A stretch of 64,000 nt of DNA from Phycisphaeraceae bacterium (GTDB taxonomy: Bacteria; Planctomycetota; Phycisphaerae; Phycisphaerales; SM1A02): the NCBI GenBank assembly GCA_015709595.1, contig CP054178.1, forward strand, positions 124,001 to 188,000. The letters are read 5' to 3'. Below the pieces are notes generated by a model that had not been told where the DNA came from, searched no databases, and saw nothing but the letters and a program-made list of their open reading frames with translations. Below, piece by piece: positions 25,742 through 35,249 of the stretch; within the stretch, counting starts at the first letter, position 1; each line of letters begins with the position of its first letter. Made by a program: the position numbers and the translations under genes.

Positions 25742-27127
25742 ATGGCAGGCGACCGTGGTCATTGGGGAAGCCGCATGGGCTTCATCCTCGCAGCGGCGGG
25801 GTCGGCGATCGGGCTGGGAAACATCTGGAAGTTCCCGTACATCACCGGCGCCAACGGCGGCGGGTGGTTCGTGCTGATCTACCTCATCTGCATCGCCGTG
25901 GTGGGCCTGCCCATCATGATGGCGGAGATCTTCATCGGCCGCACGGCCCAGAAGTCGCCCGTGGGCGCCTTCCGGGCGCTGTCCGCACCACGCAGTCCGT
26001 GGATGGGCGTGGGCTGGATGGGCGTGGCGGCGGGATTCATCGTCCTGTCGTACTACAGCGTGGTGGCCGGATGGGCCATGCACTACTCGTGGCTGTCACT
26101 CACCGGCGCGCTCACCGGCGACACGCAGGAGCAGATCAACGAGACGTTCGGCGGGCTCTATACCAGCCCGGGGCTGAACCTCTTCTGGCACGCGCTCTTC
26201 ATGGGGCTGACAATCGCGATCGTGATCGGGGGCATCCGCTCGGGCCTCGAGCGCGCCAGCAAGATCCTGATGCCCCTCCTGTTCGTGTTGATGATCGTGC
26301 TGCTCGCACGGGCGACGACCATGGAAGGGTTCGGCCGGGCGGTGGACTTCGTCTTCGCGCCCAACGCCGACAAGCTCACGGCGGCGGGCGTGCTCGAGGC
26401 GCTGGGGCACTCATTCTTCACCCTGTCGCTCGGCATGGGCGCGATGATCACGTACGGCAGCTACCTGAAATCGAAGGAGGACATGGTCTCCACGTCGGTC
26501 ACCATCGGCGTGCTCGACACCATGATCGCCCTCATGGCGTGCCTCGTGCTGTATCCCATCACGTTCAGCTTCGGCATGGAGCCCGGACGGACCGTCGGGC
26601 TGGTGTTCATGAACATGCCGCTGGCCTTCGCCCAGATGCCGGGCGGGGCGATCTGGGGCACGATGTTCTTCATCCTGCTCACGTTCGCCGCCCTCACCAG
26701 CGCCATCTCCCTGCTGGAGGTGACGGTGAGCTACTTCATCGACGAGCGGGGCTGGAGCCGGACGCTGGCGACGCTGGTATGCGGGCTGGCCATCCTGTTG
26801 CTGGGCGTTCCCTCCGCACTCAGCGGCGGAACCGCGCTCTTCGGCTCGGGCTTCCAGTCGCTCACCGCGCCCCTCGGACTGGCCGAGGGCGAGGGCATGA
26901 ACTGGTTCGATTTCCTCGACTACCTCGCGAGCAACTGGCTGCTGCCTCTGGGCGGGCTGGGCATCGCGATGTTCGTGGCCTGGCGCGTGGGCGGCAAGGC
27001 CCGCGAGGAAGGGTTCAAGGCCGGCACCCGGCTCGGCAAGCTTTACTGGGGCTGGGTGTTTCTGCTTCGATTCATCGTGCCCATCGGCGTGCTGGGCGTG
27101 TTCCTGCACGCCATCGGCGTGATCTGA
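25742..27127 (+). CDS. neurotransmitter:sodium symporter (NSS/SNF) family transporter
   Basis: A 461-residue membrane protein with about twelve hydrophobic segments. The NSS signature is at the N-terminus: RMGFILAAAGSAIGLGNIWKFPYITGANGGGWFVL, whose unwound first segment (AGSAIGLGN) binds Na+ and substrate. Family members bring in amino acids or similar solutes with Na+. The substrate cannot be set from sequence. ATG 25742 is taken (GTG 25739 is adjacent), with GAGGAG seven to twelve bases upstream. The AGCS transporter gene follows after 32 bases, so both are probably one transcript. Confidence 0.92.
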   Translation: MAGDRGHWGSRMGFILAAAGSAIGLGNIWKFPYITGANGGGWFVLIYLICIAVVGLPIMMAEIFIGRTAQKSPVGAFRALSAPRSPWMGVGWMGVAAGFIVLSYYSVVAGWAMHYSWLSLTGALTGDTQEQINETFGGLYTSPGLNLFWHALFMGLTIAIVIGGIRSGLERASKILMPLLFVLMIVLLARATTMEGFGRAVDFVFAPNADKLTAAGVLEALGHSFFTLSLGMGAMITYGSYLKSKEDMVSTSVTIGVLDTMIALMACLVLYPITFSFGMEPGRTVGLVFMNMPLAFAQMPGGAIWGTMFFILLTFAALTSAISLLEVTVSYFIDERGWSRTLATLVCGLAILLLGVPSALSGGTALFGSGFQSLTAPLGLAEGEGMNWFDFLDYLASNWLLPLGGLGIAMFVAWRVGGKAREEGFKAGTRLGKLYWGWVFLLRFIVPIGVLGVFLHAIGVI

Positions 27128-27159
27128 CCTGACCGACGATTCACTCCCCGGAGCGACGC

Positions 27160-28962
27160 ATGGACCGGCTGATCCAACTTTATCACGACTACGTGCCTGA
27201 GTTCACGGACAACATCCTGTGGGGGACGCACACGTTCATCGTGCTGCTTGGCGTGGGCCTGCTCTTCACCATCTGGAGCAAGTTCATCCAGTATCGAGCG
27301 CTGACCCACGGCGTCACCGTCATCCGCGGCAAGTACGACGACAAGAAGGATCCCGGCGCCATCAACCACTTCCAGGCCCTCTCCGCCGCCCTCTCGGCGA
27401 CCGTCGGTCTCGGCAACATCGGCGGCGTGGCGGTCGCCGTGGCCGTGGGCGGACCGGGGGCGGTCTTCTGGATGTGGGTCGTGGGCTTCCTCGGCATGGC
27501 CATCAAGAGCGTCGAAGTGACGCTGGCCATGCTGCACCGCGACGTGAGCGACCCGGAGAACCCTCACGGCGGGGCCATGTTCGTCATCAAGCGCGGCTGG
27601 GGCGACAAGGTGGGCGGGGCGGCCAAGCCCATCGCCTTCATCATCGGCGCCATCTTCGTCGTCACACTGCTCATCTCCACCATGACGGGCGGCAACATGT
27701 TCCAGGTGTGGAACGTGTCACGCATCACCAACGAGTACTTTGGCATCGACACCCGCATCACCGGCATCGTGCTGGCCTCGCTGACGGCCCTGGTCATCAT
27801 CGGCGGCATCAAGCGCATCGGCGCGGTCGCCGGGCGACTGGTCCCGCTGATGTGCGGCATGTACCTGCTCGGCGGCATCGTGGTGCTGGTGGTCAAGGCC
27901 GCCAACATTCCTGAACTGCTCTGGTACATCGTGCGCGACGCCTTCAACCCGCACGAGGCCACCGGCGCGTTCCTCGGCGCCACCGCGTGGTTCGGGCTGA
28001 CCACCGGCCTGAGACGGGCGCTTTTCTCCAACGAGGCGGGTCAGGGCTCCTCACCCATCGCCCACTCCGCCGCCAAGACCGATGAACCCGTCCGCGAAGG
28101 CGTGGTGGCCGGGCTCGAACCCTTCATCGACACCTGCCTGGTCTGCACACTCACCGCGCTGGTAATTCTCTCCACGGGCACATGGAACCGGGAGGCGGTC
28201 GGCGAGTTCAAGGGCGACGTGATCATCGCCCAGGTGCAGAACGACGCCGGGCAGACCGTGACGGCGGTGCAGGCCTCCACCTCGCTCGACGCACTGCCCA
28301 AGCTGCCCGCACCGGACAACTGGTACGACGGCAACCGCTTCTTCCTGCTGGGAGAAGTCGATCAGATCGCCGCCAACACCGGCACCAACCGGGTGCGCGT
28401 GGGCGGGCGGCTGGTCACAGGCGACACCGACGCCGATGGAGACGGACTCAAGGATCTCGTGATCGCCTGGGACACGCCCCCCGACGGGGTGCGTCTGCTC
28501 AACAAGGGCGTCTACCGCGACATCGTGGGAGCGCCTCTCACCGGACATGCCTTTGACCGCGCTATTCCCGGGCTGGGCAAGTACCTCGTCACGATGGTCT
28601 GCTGGCTTTTCGCCTTCTCCACCATGATCTCGTGGTCCTACTACGGCGAGCAGGGGGTGGTCTTCCTGTTCGGCAAGAAGCTGGCTGGCGGGGCGGTGCT
28701 CCTCTACAAGCTCATCTTCTGCGCCCTGGCGATCGTGGCCAGTTGGCCCGGCTTCCTCGAGACGGATGCGCAGCTGGGCCTGCTGGCCGACCTTGGCACG
28801 GGCGTGATGCTCTTCGCCAACGTGCCCATCATCGTGTTCATGGGATACCAGTCGATGCGGGCGTTCAACGACTATTTCAGTCGTCTGCGACGGGGCGAGA
28901 TGGAGCCCCCCCATCAGGCCCCGCCCATGGCGGACGTCATCGAGGGCCGGGACGTGAAGTGA
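27160..28962 (+). CDS. sodium:alanine symporter (AGCS) family transporter with extra soluble insert
   Basis: A 600-residue transporter of the alanine/glycine:cation symporter family. Seen: FQALSAALSATVGLGNIGGVAVAVAVGGPGAVFWMWVVGFLG and FSNEAGQGSSPIAHSAAKTDEPVREG. The usual length is 450-550. The excess is a hydrophilic insert at about residues 338-466 between two membrane segments, containing a DTDADGDGLKD run that looks like a Ca-binding (EF-hand/dockerin-like) loop. The insert probably faces the periplasm. ATG 27160 is preceded by GGAG. A hairpin terminator follows at 29008-29038, closing a two-gene NSS-AGCS unit. Confidence 0.9.
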   Translation: MDRLIQLYHDYVPEFTDNILWGTHTFIVLLGVGLLFTIWSKFIQYRALTHGVTVIRGKYDDKKDPGAINHFQALSAALSATVGLGNIGGVAVAVAVGGPGAVFWMWVVGFLGMAIKSVEVTLAMLHRDVSDPENPHGGAMFVIKRGWGDKVGGAAKPIAFIIGAIFVVTLLISTMTGGNMFQVWNVSRITNEYFGIDTRITGIVLASLTALVIIGGIKRIGAVAGRLVPLMCGMYLLGGIVVLVVKAANIPELLWYIVRDAFNPHEATGAFLGATAWFGLTTGLRRALFSNEAGQGSSPIAHSAAKTDEPVREGVVAGLEPFIDTCLVCTLTALVILSTGTWNREAVGEFKGDVIIAQVQNDAGQTVTAVQASTSLDALPKLPAPDNWYDGNRFFLLGEVDQIAANTGTNRVRVGGRLVTGDTDADGDGLKDLVIAWDTPPDGVRLLNKGVYRDIVGAPLTGHAFDRAIPGLGKYLVTMVCWLFAFSTMISWSYYGEQGVVFLFGKKLAGGAVLLYKLIFCALAIVASWPGFLETDAQLGLLADLGTGVMLFANVPIIVFMGYQSMRAFNDYFSRLRRGEMEPPHQAPPMADVIEGRDVK

Positions 28963-29007
28963 CGCCCTGACGGCCTTCGACGACGGCGACAAGCACGAAA
29001 TCACTCC

Positions 29008-29038
29008 AAAGCCCGCGGTTTTCGGACCGCGGGCTTTT
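29008..29038 (+). terminator. rho-independent terminator after AGCS gene
   Basis: Nine-base-pair stem GCCCGCGGT/ACCGCGGGC (29011-29019 and 29026-29034) with a six-base loop, AAA before it and TTTT after it. Confidence 0.85.
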
Positions 29039-29130
29039 GCCATCCCCTCGCTTCGACCGATCCTGTAGGGGGCGTCGGACGTATGGATCGCCTGACTCAT
29101 CGGGCGCGAGCCCTGCACCAGGGGAGAGAC

Positions 29131-30939
29131 ATGTCCCTCGAAGCGTGGATCACCATCGCGGTTGTCGTGGGCGTACTGCTGGGGCTGGCGTTGACGCGCA
29201 TCGCCGCCGATCTCATCATGCTCGCCGCGCTCACGGCGCTGATGGCGATTGACGCCATCGTGCCGGGCGTGACGATCTTCGACAAGCCGGTGGATGGCAT
29301 TCTCGGCTTCGCCAACGAGGGCGTGCTGACCGTGGGCGTGCTGTTCGCGGTGGCGGCGGGGCTGCGCGAGACGGGCGGCATGGCCATGCTGGTGCAGCGT
29401 GTGCTGGGCATGCCCAAGTCGCTGGCGGCGGCCCAGGCGCGCATGATGCTCCCCACCGCGGGCATGAGCGCGTTCATGAACAACACGCCGCTCGTGGCCA
29501 TGATGATGCCCGTCGTCATTGACTGGTCCAAGAAGCTCCGCCAGCCCGCCTCGAAACTCCTGCTGCCGCTCTCCTACGCAGCCATCCTGGGAGGCGTCTG
29601 CACGCTGATCGGCACCAGCACCAACCTCGTGGTGCATGGACTGATGATCGAGCACGAGCGTGCCTCGGGCGTGGCGCGGCCCGTCGGGCTTCACATGTTC
29701 GACATCACCTGGGTGGGCGTGCCCTGCGCCCTGGCGGGGCTGGTCTACATCCTCATCGCCAGCAAGTGGCTGCTGCCGGACCGCACGCCCGCCGTCAGCA
29801 GCACCGGCGATCCGCGCGAATACACCGTCGAGATGATGGTGGAGGAAGGCAGCGCCTTGGTCGGCAAGACCATCGAGCAGGCGGGTCTGCGGCAGTTGCC
29901 GGGGTTATTTCTCATCGAGATCGAACGGGCCGGCGAGGTGCTTCCCGCCGTCGCTCCGCAGACCACGCTGCTGGCCAACGATCGACTGGTCTTCGCGGGC
30001 ATGGTGGATGCGGTGGTGGACCTGCAGAAGATCCGGGGGCTGCGTCCCGCCACCAACCAGGTGTTCAAGCTGGATTCGCCGCGGGCCATTCGATGTCTGA
30101 TCGAAGTCGTGGTATCCAACACCTGCCGCGTCGCAGGCCAGTCGATCCGCGATGGCAAGTTCCGCACCGTGTACAACGCCGCCGTCATCGCCGCCGCCCG
30201 CAATGGCGAGCGGCTGCGCGGCAAGATCGGCGACATCGTGCTGCGCCCCGGCGACACGCTGCTGCTCGAGGCGCACCCCTCCTTCTTCGAGCAGCACCGC
30301 AACTCGCGCGACTTCTACCTGGCCAACCGGCTGCCGGGCTCCAACCCGCCCCGGCACGAGAAGGCGTGGGTGGCCATCGGCATCCTCGCGGGCATGGTGG
30401 TGGCGGCGTCGCTGGGGCTGAGCATGCTCATCGCCGCGCTCCTGGCCGGCGGCCTGATGGTGCTGACGCGCTGCGTCAACGCCTCCACCGCCCGCCGCGC
30501 CGTGGACTGGCAGATTCTGCTCGTCATCGGCGCAGCGCTGGGCATCGGCAAGGCGATGGAATCGTCCGGCGCGGCGGAGGCCATCGTGAGCGTCTTCAGC
30601 GGCATCGGAGGCGACAGTCCGTGGCTGGCGCTCCTTGTCATCTACCTGCTGACCTTGTTCTTTACCGAAGTCATGACCAACAACGCCGCCGCCGCCCTGA
30701 TGTTCCCCATCGCCACGGCGACCGCCGAGAAACTCGGCGTGAGCGGCATGCCCTACTACATCGGCATCATGATCGCGGCCTCCTGCGCCTTCGCCACCCC
30801 CATCGGCTACCAGACCAACCTGATGGTCTACGGTCCCGGCGGATACCGATTCACCGACTACCTGCGCTTCGGCGGTGGGCTCAACCTCGTGGTCGCCGTT
30901 GTCGCCCTGGCGCTGATTCCGCTCATCTACAGGTTCTGA
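29131..30939 (+). CDS. SLC13-type permease with two TrkA-C (RCK_C) domains
   Basis: A 602-residue protein. Membrane segments at about 5-215 and 415-600 flank a soluble middle (about 225-400) holding two RCK_C domains (VEEGSALVGKTIEQAGLRQLPGLFLIEIER; NTCRVAGQSIRDGKFRTVYNAAVIAAARNGERL). The transporter core has SAFMNNTPLVAMMMPVV and TNNAAAALMFPIA, the paired SNT/TNN-type motifs of DASS carriers, and GTSTNLVVHG. Members move anions such as sulfate or dicarboxylates with Na+; the substrate is unresolved. ATG 29131 has GGGGAGA just upstream; the upstream frame is discarded. Confidence 0.9.
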   Translation: MSLEAWITIAVVVGVLLGLALTRIAADLIMLAALTALMAIDAIVPGVTIFDKPVDGILGFANEGVLTVGVLFAVAAGLRETGGMAMLVQRVLGMPKSLAAAQARMMLPTAGMSAFMNNTPLVAMMMPVVIDWSKKLRQPASKLLLPLSYAAILGGVCTLIGTSTNLVVHGLMIEHERASGVARPVGLHMFDITWVGVPCALAGLVYILIASKWLLPDRTPAVSSTGDPREYTVEMMVEEGSALVGKTIEQAGLRQLPGLFLIEIERAGEVLPAVAPQTTLLANDRLVFAGMVDAVVDLQKIRGLRPATNQVFKLDSPRAIRCLIEVVVSNTCRVAGQSIRDGKFRTVYNAAVIAAARNGERLRGKIGDIVLRPGDTLLLEAHPSFFEQHRNSRDFYLANRLPGSNPPRHEKAWVAIGILAGMVVAASLGLSMLIAALLAGGLMVLTRCVNASTARRAVDWQILLVIGAALGIGKAMESSGAAEAIVSVFSGIGGDSPWLALLVIYLLTLFFTEVMTNNAAAALMFPIATATAEKLGVSGMPYYIGIMIAASCAFATPIGYQTNLMVYGPGGYRFTDYLRFGGGLNLVVAVVALALIPLIYRF

Positions 30940-30968
30940 CACCGCCGCGAGCGGCGCCGCATGGACCG

Positions 30969-30974
30969 TACCAT
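30969..30974 (+). promoter_or_regulatory. putative leaderless -10 (TACCAT)
   Basis: TACCAT ends six bases before ATG 30981, in the 41-base gap after the SLC13 gene. Confidence 0.5.
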
Positions 30975-30980
30975 CCTGCG

Positions 30981-31619
30981 ATGTGGTCGGTCGCTGACAT
31001 CGCGGACGCCTTGATTGACGGCCTGGCCCGCGCTGAAGCCCGGTTGACCGAGGAGCACGCCATCTATGGGCTGGACGCCCTAGATGAACTGGGTCTGCAC
31101 CCGGTGATCGAGCAGGCCTTTCGGGAGGCGGGATTCGGCGTGCATCGCGAACAGCGCTATCCCGCCGACCGCATCCTCGCACGCTTCAGCGAGGGCCAGC
31201 GATGCGACTTCGTGCTCACGCCGGACGGCTGCGGCCTGCGTGAGCCGGACCGTCCCCCCACGCTCTTCGACCCGCCCGATGCCGTGCCGCTGGACGAGGC
31301 CTTCTGGCTGGAGATCAAGACCGCCAGACAGTTCACGACCGACGGCCCCAACCCGCGATACACCACTGAGATGCTCTCGGTATCGCGGGCGGATGTCTCC
31401 AAGTTGAGCAGGGACAGGCACATCCTGCACGCCGGGCTGGGGCTGGCGGCGTTCGTCGAGGATCAGCGCGTGGCGGACAATGATTTGAGCGTGTGGTACG
31501 AGCGCGCCGTGGCCAGAGGGCTGCCGATTGGCTTTCCCAGCATGCGATTGACGCCCATCACCAATCGCCTGGGCAACGGATTGTGCGCCATCGCCATCTG
31601 TCCGGTCAACCATCTGTAG
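30981..31619 (+). CDS. hypothetical protein, possible PD-(D/E)XK-fold
   Basis: A 212-residue soluble protein. The middle has QRCDFVLTPDG (an acidic residue after a strand) and, about 35 residues later, FWLEIKTARQF with an E-I-K triad. This spacing is what PD-(D/E)XK nuclease-like proteins show, but the rest is unrecognised. A closing segment (RLTPITNRLGNGLCAIAICPV) looks like a buried strand. There is no partner methylase, so a restriction role is not supported. ATG 30981 has TACCAT six bases upstream, which suggests it is transcribed on its own. Confidence 0.6.
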   Translation: MWSVADIADALIDGLARAEARLTEEHAIYGLDALDELGLHPVIEQAFREAGFGVHREQRYPADRILARFSEGQRCDFVLTPDGCGLREPDRPPTLFDPPDAVPLDEAFWLEIKTARQFTTDGPNPRYTTEMLSVSRADVSKLSRDRHILHAGLGLAAFVEDQRVADNDLSVWYERAVARGLPIGFPSMRLTPITNRLGNGLCAIAICPVNHL

Positions 31620-31670
31620 GAATCATCCGGCCGGCCAAGAATACGTCTCCCGTGCCGATCGTTCCTGTGG

Positions 31671-31676
31671 TAGCAT
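31671..31676 (+). promoter_or_regulatory. candidate extended -10 (TGG-TAGCAT)
   Basis: TGG followed by TAGCAT lies 35 bases before ATG 31712, which carries its own GAGGAGG site. This would be a leadered promoter for the thioredoxin gene. Confidence 0.35.
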
Positions 31677-31711
31677 TCCGGGCACTCACTTTTCCACGAG
31701 GAGGCAGGTCC

Positions 31712-32809
31712 ATGCGAATCAATCGAACTGGAACGATCGTGCTGGGCGGCACCTTGCTGGCGGTCGCTCCGTGCTGGGCACAGGGAGCCCGCACCGACAC
31801 ACCGACCGCGGCCCGCGCCGCTTCGGTCGCCGGTGACCCCGCCAAGGTGCTGGCCGAACTCGAGGCCCACGAGGCCCTCAAGCCCGGTCCGCAGCCGCGC
31901 ACCACGGAAGCCGAGGCGTACGCCGTCTGGGCGTCGCAGAACAGCTTCTACAACACCAAGCGGGCCAAGCTCATCGGCGACCTGTGGCGGGCTGACCCCA
32001 AAGCCCCGCAACTCAAGGAGCTCATGACCTTCCGCTGGCAGAACGCCGCCATGCTGCGCGGTGTGGACGTGACCGGCGAGATCGAGGCCTTCGCCAAGCA
32101 CCACCCGGACGCTTCAGAGGCGGTGCAGACCGGCCGCTTCATTCTCGCCAGCAACGCGATCAACGCCTGGCGCACCGACGGCGCCAAGGCCGAGGCGGCC
32201 CTCAACGACTTCCTGAAGGCCTACCCGGATGATCCGCGCGGCGCCACCCTGCTGGCCAACGCCGCCCGGCTGGCGGGCGATGAGGAGAAGGCGCTGGGCT
32301 TCAACAAGCGCCTCGCCTCCGAGTACGCCAACACCGACGCGGGCCGCCGCGCCCTCGGCCAGATCCGCCAGGCGGAAGGCGTGGGCAAGACCTTCGAGCT
32401 GGCCTTCACCGACCACCTGACGGGCAAGCCCATCTCGATGGACGAACTGCGCGGCAAGGTGGTGGTGATCGACTTCTGGGCCACGTGGTGCGGGCCGTGC
32501 ATCGCCGAGATGCCCAAGATGAAGGAGCTGTACGCCAAGTACAAGGATCAGGGCGTGGAGTTCATCGGCGTGTCGCTCGACCAGCCCGCCGACCGAGGCG
32601 GCGATAAGGCCCTGACCAAGTACTGCGAGGAGAACGGCATCACCTGGCCCCAGTACTATCAGGGCAACTACTGGCAGAGCGAGTTTTCTGTCAGCTGGGG
32701 CATCAACGCCATTCCCGCCCTCTTCATCGTGGACAAGGAAGGCAAGCTTCACTCCACCAAGGCCCGCGGCCAGCTGGAGCGAATGATTCCCGAACTGCTC
32801 GCCAAGTGA
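31712..32809 (+). CDS. exported TlpA/ResA-like thiol-disulfide protein
   Basis: A 365-residue protein with a signal peptide (MRINRTGTIVLGGTLLAVAPCWAQG). Residues about 30-230 are an Ala-rich helical domain, possibly TPR-like. Residues about 230-365 form a thioredoxin fold: GKVVVIDFWATWCGPCIAEMPKMKELY with the redox pair WCGPC near 257-261, and the cis-Pro in INAIPALFIVD. It probably acts in the periplasm on disulfides or cytochrome maturation. A GAGGAGG lies before ATG 31712 and a strong hairpin follows the stop, so it is monocistronic. Confidence 0.9.
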   Translation: MRINRTGTIVLGGTLLAVAPCWAQGARTDTPTAARAASVAGDPAKVLAELEAHEALKPGPQPRTTEAEAYAVWASQNSFYNTKRAKLIGDLWRADPKAPQLKELMTFRWQNAAMLRGVDVTGEIEAFAKHHPDASEAVQTGRFILASNAINAWRTDGAKAEAALNDFLKAYPDDPRGATLLANAARLAGDEEKALGFNKRLASEYANTDAGRRALGQIRQAEGVGKTFELAFTDHLTGKPISMDELRGKVVVIDFWATWCGPCIAEMPKMKELYAKYKDQGVEFIGVSLDQPADRGGDKALTKYCEENGITWPQYYQGNYWQSEFSVSWGINAIPALFIVDKEGKLHSTKARGQLERMIPELLAK

Positions 32810-32839
32810 CCCGGCGACGCTCCTGACCATCAACCCACG

Positions 32840-32875
32840 AGCCGCGGGAGAGTCGCTCTCCCGCGGCTTTCGTTT
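32840..32875 (+). terminator. rho-independent terminator after thioredoxin gene
   Basis: Twelve-base-pair stem GCCGCGGGAGAG/CTCTCCCGCGGC (32841-32852 and 32856-32867) around a three-base loop, followed by TTTCGTTT. Confidence 0.85.
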
Positions 32876-32933
32876 GGACGGACTATCAGGGGGGAGAAGG
32901 TGCGGTGGAAGCCGCGCCCCAGCCGCCGTCCCA

Positions 32934-34445
32934 TCAATGCACCTTCCGCAGCCGCGCGGGGGGGATGCCCAGCTGTGAGCGGTACTTCACCACGGTGCGG
33001 CGGGCGAGCTCCACGCCGCGCTTCTTGAGTTCGGCGGCCAGGGCGTCGTCGCTGAGCGGCCTGGACTTATCCTCGCCGTCGATGATCTCCTTGAGCATCG
33101 CCCGCACCGCCTGCCACGACATCTCTTCGCCCGAGTCGGTGGTGGCCCCGCCGGAGAAGAACCCGCGCAGCGCCACCATGCCGCGCGGCGTCTGCAGCCA
33201 CTTGTCCGCCACGGCGCGACTGACGGTCGCGACGTGAATGCCCAGTTGATCCGCCACCTCGGTCATGGGCAGGGGCTTGAGGTGCGCCGGACCGTAGTCG
33301 AAGTAGTCGCGCTGGCGCGACAGCACCACGTTCACCACGCGCAGCAGCGTGTTCTTTCGCTGGTTGATGGCGTCGATGAGCCAGCTGGCGCTGCGGATGC
33401 CGTTCTGGGCGAACTCCCGCGTCTGCTTGTCCAGCGTCTTGTCGGTCGCCAGACGCTCCGCCTCGGTGGAGATGCGCAGCACGGGCAGGATGCCGTCCGC
33501 CAGACGGGCCACGTAGGTGTCGGTGGATTCCTCGTACTCGATGATGACGTCCGGGATGATCGGCTGGGCGTCCACGGGGACCAGGTCGCGGCCAGGGTGA
33601 AGGTTCAGCCGACGCATCAGCCCCATGGCGTGACGGATGCGCTCCATCGTCAGACCGGACTTCTGCTCGATGCGCGGCAGGCGGTTCTGGATGAGGTCGT
33701 CGAAGTGGTGCTGCAGCAGCGTGGCCACGTCGGCCCACTCGCCGGGATCGGTCAGATCGTCGCTGAGGCGATCGACCTGCAGCAGCAGACATTCACGCTG
33801 GTTGCGGGCGGCGATGCCGGGCGGGTCGAGGTTGGATTGCAACTCCGCCAGCGCCTCTTCCAGCAGTTCCCGCGACATGCTGACGCCCTGAAACATCGGC
33901 TGCCGCTCGAGGATGGTGTCGAGATCCGTCGAGAGGAACCCGTCATCGTTGATGTGCTGGATGAGCAGACGCCCCGCCGCGTGAATCTCGTCGCTCACGT
34001 CGATGAATGTCCACTGCTGCAGCAGCTGCTCGGTCAGCCCCTCGCCTCGGGCGGCGTGGTTGGCCATGGCGTCCATCTTGCCGTCGCGCTCACCGGCGTG
34101 CCGGGCGGGCGAGTACATGTCGCCCACGTACTCGTTCTCGGCGGCCTCGGCGTAGCTGGATTCGAACTCGTTGAGTCGCTCGAACTCGTGGGAGTCGCCC
34201 ACGATCAACTCGCTCTCGCGCGCGTCGGTTTCGGGTTCCTGCTCCGGCTCCGCGACGGACTCGGCGCTCTCCGCGTCCGGCTCGTCCGTCGCCTGCTCCA
34301 GCGCGATGTTGGATTCCAGCTCCTGCTCGATGCGTTCCTGCAGCTCCATGAGCGGCATCTGCAGAATCTCCATGGACTGGATCATCCGGGGCGCCAGCTT
34401 CATCTGCTGGCTGAGGCGCATCTGTTGGCTGGCGTCGAATCGCAT
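32934..34445 (-). CDS. rpoN: RNA polymerase sigma-54 factor
   Basis: A 503-residue sigma-54. Region I is Gln/Leu-rich (MRFDASQQMRLSQQMKLAPRMIQSMEILQMPLMELQERIEQELESN), followed by an acidic linker, the core-binding domain, and the C-terminal RpoN box ARRTVVKYR at about 481-489. It directs transcription from -24/-12 promoters with ATP-dependent activators; no such activator is in this window. ATG 34445 fits region I; the longer frame to 34520 adds unrelated residues. It lies 131 bases downstream of recR in the same direction. Confidence 0.95.
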   Translation of the reverse strand: MRFDASQQMRLSQQMKLAPRMIQSMEILQMPLMELQERIEQELESNIALEQATDEPDAESAESVAEPEQEPETDARESELIVGDSHEFERLNEFESSYAEAAENEYVGDMYSPARHAGERDGKMDAMANHAARGEGLTEQLLQQWTFIDVSDEIHAAGRLLIQHINDDGFLSTDLDTILERQPMFQGVSMSRELLEEALAELQSNLDPPGIAARNQRECLLLQVDRLSDDLTDPGEWADVATLLQHHFDDLIQNRLPRIEQKSGLTMERIRHAMGLMRRLNLHPGRDLVPVDAQPIIPDVIIEYEESTDTYVARLADGILPVLRISTEAERLATDKTLDKQTREFAQNGIRSASWLIDAINQRKNTLLRVVNVVLSRQRDYFDYGPAHLKPLPMTEVADQLGIHVATVSRAVADKWLQTPRGMVALRGFFSGGATTDSGEEMSWQAVRAMLKEIIDGEDKSRPLSDDALAAELKKRGVELARRTVVKYRSQLGIPPARLRKVH

Positions 34446-34576
34446 GGCGAGTCGGTGCTTCGGTGACTCCAGAATCCTGACGGCGTCCGCCCGACCGCGC
34501 GGCCGGGCGTGAATCTCCACCTCGCCATCTTATCGACGATGCGGCAGGCCGAGCGGGAAGAACCACGGTCAATCGC

Positions 34577-35239
34577 TCAGGGCATCTGCTGCCGACCCTG
34601 AATCGCGTCGCCCAGCACGGCCCGGTTGGCGTATTCGAGCTGCGAGCCGGTGGGCAGTCCGCGGGCCAGCCGTGACACCGCCACGCCACGGCGGCGCAGG
34701 TCTTCGGCGATGTGCATGGCCGTGCCGTCGCCTTCAAGATCCGGATTCAGGCCGAGGATCACTTCGCGCACCGCCTCGCCCCTCGCGTTGCTGGCGGGGT
34801 CATCCACGCGATGGAGCAGTGCTTCGAGCGTGATGTCCCGCGGTCCCACGCCGGCCAGCGGATCAAGACGGCCCATCAGCACGTGGTACACGCCCCGGTA
34901 CATGCCTGTCTGTTCCAGCGCGATCAGATCGCGCGGCTGCTCGACGACCAGGATGGTCGCCGCGTCGCGCCGCGGGTCGGCGCAGATCGGACATGGGTCC
35001 GCGTCGGTCAGGTTGTAGCAGATCGAACAATGGCGGACATTCTTCTTCACGTCCGTCACCGCATGGGCCAGGCGCAGGGCCTCGTCCGAGGGCGACTTGA
35101 GAACGTGAAACGCCAGACGCTCCGCCGTGCGCCGTCCGATGCCCGGCAGCGAGGCGAAGGCCTGGATGAGCCGGTTGACCGCCTCGGGGTAGGGACCAGG
35201 TTCGTTGGGGCGACGGGCGATGAGCGGACTCCCTTGCAC
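34577..35239 (-). CDS. recR: recombination mediator protein RecR
   Basis: A 220-residue RecR. Seen: the helix-hairpin-helix LPGIGRRTAERLAFHVL at 31-47, a four-Cys zinc finger HCSICYNLTDADPCPIC (C71, C74, C83, C86), and a Toprim domain with VVEQPRDLIALEQTG and GLNPDLEGD. With RecF and RecO it loads RecA on gapped DNA. It starts 10 bases after ybaB and completes the dnaX-ybaB-recR order common in bacteria. The N-terminal ~15 residues are an extension. Confidence 0.95.
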   Translation of the reverse strand: MQGSPLIARRPNEPGPYPEAVNRLIQAFASLPGIGRRTAERLAFHVLKSPSDEALRLAHAVTDVKKNVRHCSICYNLTDADPCPICADPRRDAATILVVEQPRDLIALEQTGMYRGVYHVLMGRLDPLAGVGPRDITLEALLHRVDDPASNARGEAVREVILGLNPDLEGDGTAMHIAEDLRRRGVAVSRLARGLPTGSQLEYANRAVLGDAIQGRQQMP

Positions 35240-35249
35240 ATCCGGTCGG

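Noticed and set aside
28051-29694. A 547-codon minus-strand frame over the AGCS and SLC13 genes
   Set aside because: It spans two well-recognised genes and a terminator on the other strand, and shows no domain.
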